Positions 6,036 to 6,882 of a DNA stretch of 6,882 nt are shown piece by piece (position 1 is the first letter of the stretch; each line of letters opens with the position of its first letter). Position numbers and translations under genes: made by a program. The DNA lies in contig CAYXUW010000109.1 in the NCBI GenBank assembly GCA_964468375.1, positions 1 to 6,882 on the forward strand. The letters are read 5' to 3'. This DNA comes from CAYXUW01 sp964468375. Its GTDB lineage: Bacteria; Planctomycetota; Phycisphaerae; Sedimentisphaerales; Anaerobacaceae. The notes below the pieces were generated by a model, which had not been told where the DNA came from, did no database searches, and was given only the letters and a program-made list of their open reading frames with translations.

Positions 6036-6882
6036 TTAATCAATCGGAGTCAATACCACCTTCATCGCTTCTTTGTTTTCAACCAGCTCGAACGCCTCTT
6101 CCCACTTATCGATTGGCAGCTCGTGCGTGACTAATTTCTCCAAATCAACCTGCCCCTTGCTCATCATCGTAAGACATTTCTCCCACACGTCCCACGTATG
6201 ACTGAAATGTCCCCTTAATGTAACCGACTTCGCAATCAGCGGGTCTAAGCTGAAACCCACCGGCTTCGGCCCCCATCCGATTTTCGTAATCTGCCCGTTC
6301 GGACGCACCGCATCTATCGAAAATTTCAGTGTCTCCGCCGGACCTGCCGTGTCTATAATCAAATCCGCCCCGTATCCGTCGCCCAAAGCTTTAACTTTCG
6401 GCAGGGGGTCTTCTTCACTGCTGTTAATTGCTATTGTTGCCCCGAATTCTTTCGCAGCTTCCAACCTTTTCTCGTCACCTTTTGTCCCGATGGCAATAAT
6501 CTCACTCGCCCCCGAAAGCTGCGCCATCTTCATACATAACAACCCTATCGGCCCCGGCCCAATCACTACCACCGTGTCCCCTGGATTCACCGTGCTGCTG
6601 CATACCACCGCCTTATAAGCCACGCAGAACGGCTCCGTCAGCGACGCCGCCCTCAATGAAACATTCTCCGGAACCCTGTGCAGAATTCTCTCCGGCACCT
6701 TCACATATTTCGTAAACGCCCCGTCGAGATGAAACCCAAATCCCTTCCGCTCCCTGCATATATGATAATTATTCGTCCTGCACAAAGCGCATTTGCCACA
6801 GTAATCAGCATGCGTCTCAGATGTCACCCTGTCCCCGACCTTGAACTTGCTCACCTGCCCACCGACTTTCGCAATCTTGCCT
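6036..6882 (-). CDS. Zinc-dependent medium-chain alcohol/polyol dehydrogenase (partial, N-terminus outside window)
   Basis: The reading frame is open to the right edge, giving 281 visible residues of an enzyme normally near 345; about 60-70 N-terminal residues, including the first catalytic zinc ligands, are missing. A GTG at 6854 is internal, because the residues before it (GKIAKVGGQ) fit the family core strand. Visible landmarks, counted from the edge, are the structural zinc cysteines C28, C31, C34 and C42 (C-x2-C-x2-C-x7-C), the zinc-site region TEP (Glu83), and the nucleotide-binding GPGPIG (108-113). This places it with sorbitol/L-iditol, threonine and related dehydrogenases that oxidise secondary alcohols. 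After the second Rossmann strand (IIAIGTKGDEKR) there is Gly-Thr instead of the Asp usual in NAD-dependent members, hinting at NADP. It is the first visible gene of the minus-strand cluster with the reductase and permease. The exact substrate cannot be assigned. Confidence 0.88.
   Translation of the reverse strand, partial: GKIAKVGGQVSKFKVGDRVTSETHADYCGKCALCRTNNYHICRERKGFGFHLDGAFTKYVKVPERILHRVPENVSLRAASLTEPFCVAYKAVVCSSTVNPGDTVVVIGPGPIGLLCMKMAQLSGASEIIAIGTKGDEKRLEAAKEFGATIAINSSEEDPLPKVKALGDGYGADLIIDTAGPAETLKFSIDAVRPNGQITKIGWGPKPVGFSLDPLIAKSVTLRGHFSHTWDVWEKCLTMMSKGQVDLEKLVTHELPIDKWEEAFELVENKEAMKVVLTPID

Noticed and set aside
6014..6043. TTG at 6043 as the start of the reductase
   Set aside because: It would overlap the stop of the dehydrogenase gene and add residues before the Rossmann strand that GarR proteins lack. 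ATG 6013 fits family length and has GGGG 8 bases upstream.
1..6882. CRISPR array, insertion sequence or toxin-antitoxin pair
   Set aside because: No regularly spaced repeats, transposase motifs, terminal inverted repeats or small paired genes were found on either strand.

Overview
The window most likely comes from a planctomycete of the Phycisphaerae (Sedimentisphaerales-like) or a close relative. This is inferred from the long secreted protein, whose combination of a Gly-rich parallel beta-helix, BACON-type repeats, an EF-hand dockerin-like module and a LamG domain is a style these genomes use heavily. The three metabolic genes on the other strand are widespread in bacteria and do not fix the taxon.

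Layout, left to right. The left edge carries what looks like the first two codons of a divergent minus-strand gene with a strong ribosome binding site. About 320 bases of AT-rich non-coding DNA follow, with short direct repeats and two promoter candidates facing right. Then comes one large plus-strand gene (327-3680) for a predicted secreted, multi-domain, presumably carbohydrate- or surface-related protein of 1117 residues. It converges on a minus-strand cluster across a 64-base gap, which is filled by a decayed tRNA-like sequence.

The minus-strand cluster is read from the right edge: a zinc-dependent medium-chain dehydrogenase (N-terminus cut off by the window), a 2-hydroxy-3-oxopropionate (tartronate semialdehyde) reductase of the GarR type, and a GntP-family permease. 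Gaps of 22 and 40 bases and the shared direction suggest one transcript. A coherent reading is uptake of a sugar acid or hydroxy acid by the permease, oxidation of a polyol or hydroxy acid by the zinc dehydrogenase, and reduction of tartronate semialdehyde to D-glycerate by the reductase. The aldolase or other step that would join them is not in the window.

I do not see a clearly new defence, mobile or RNA system here. The items most worth a second look are the tRNA-like remnant between the convergent genes, the internal position of the dockerin-like module in the secreted protein, and the divergent control region at the left.
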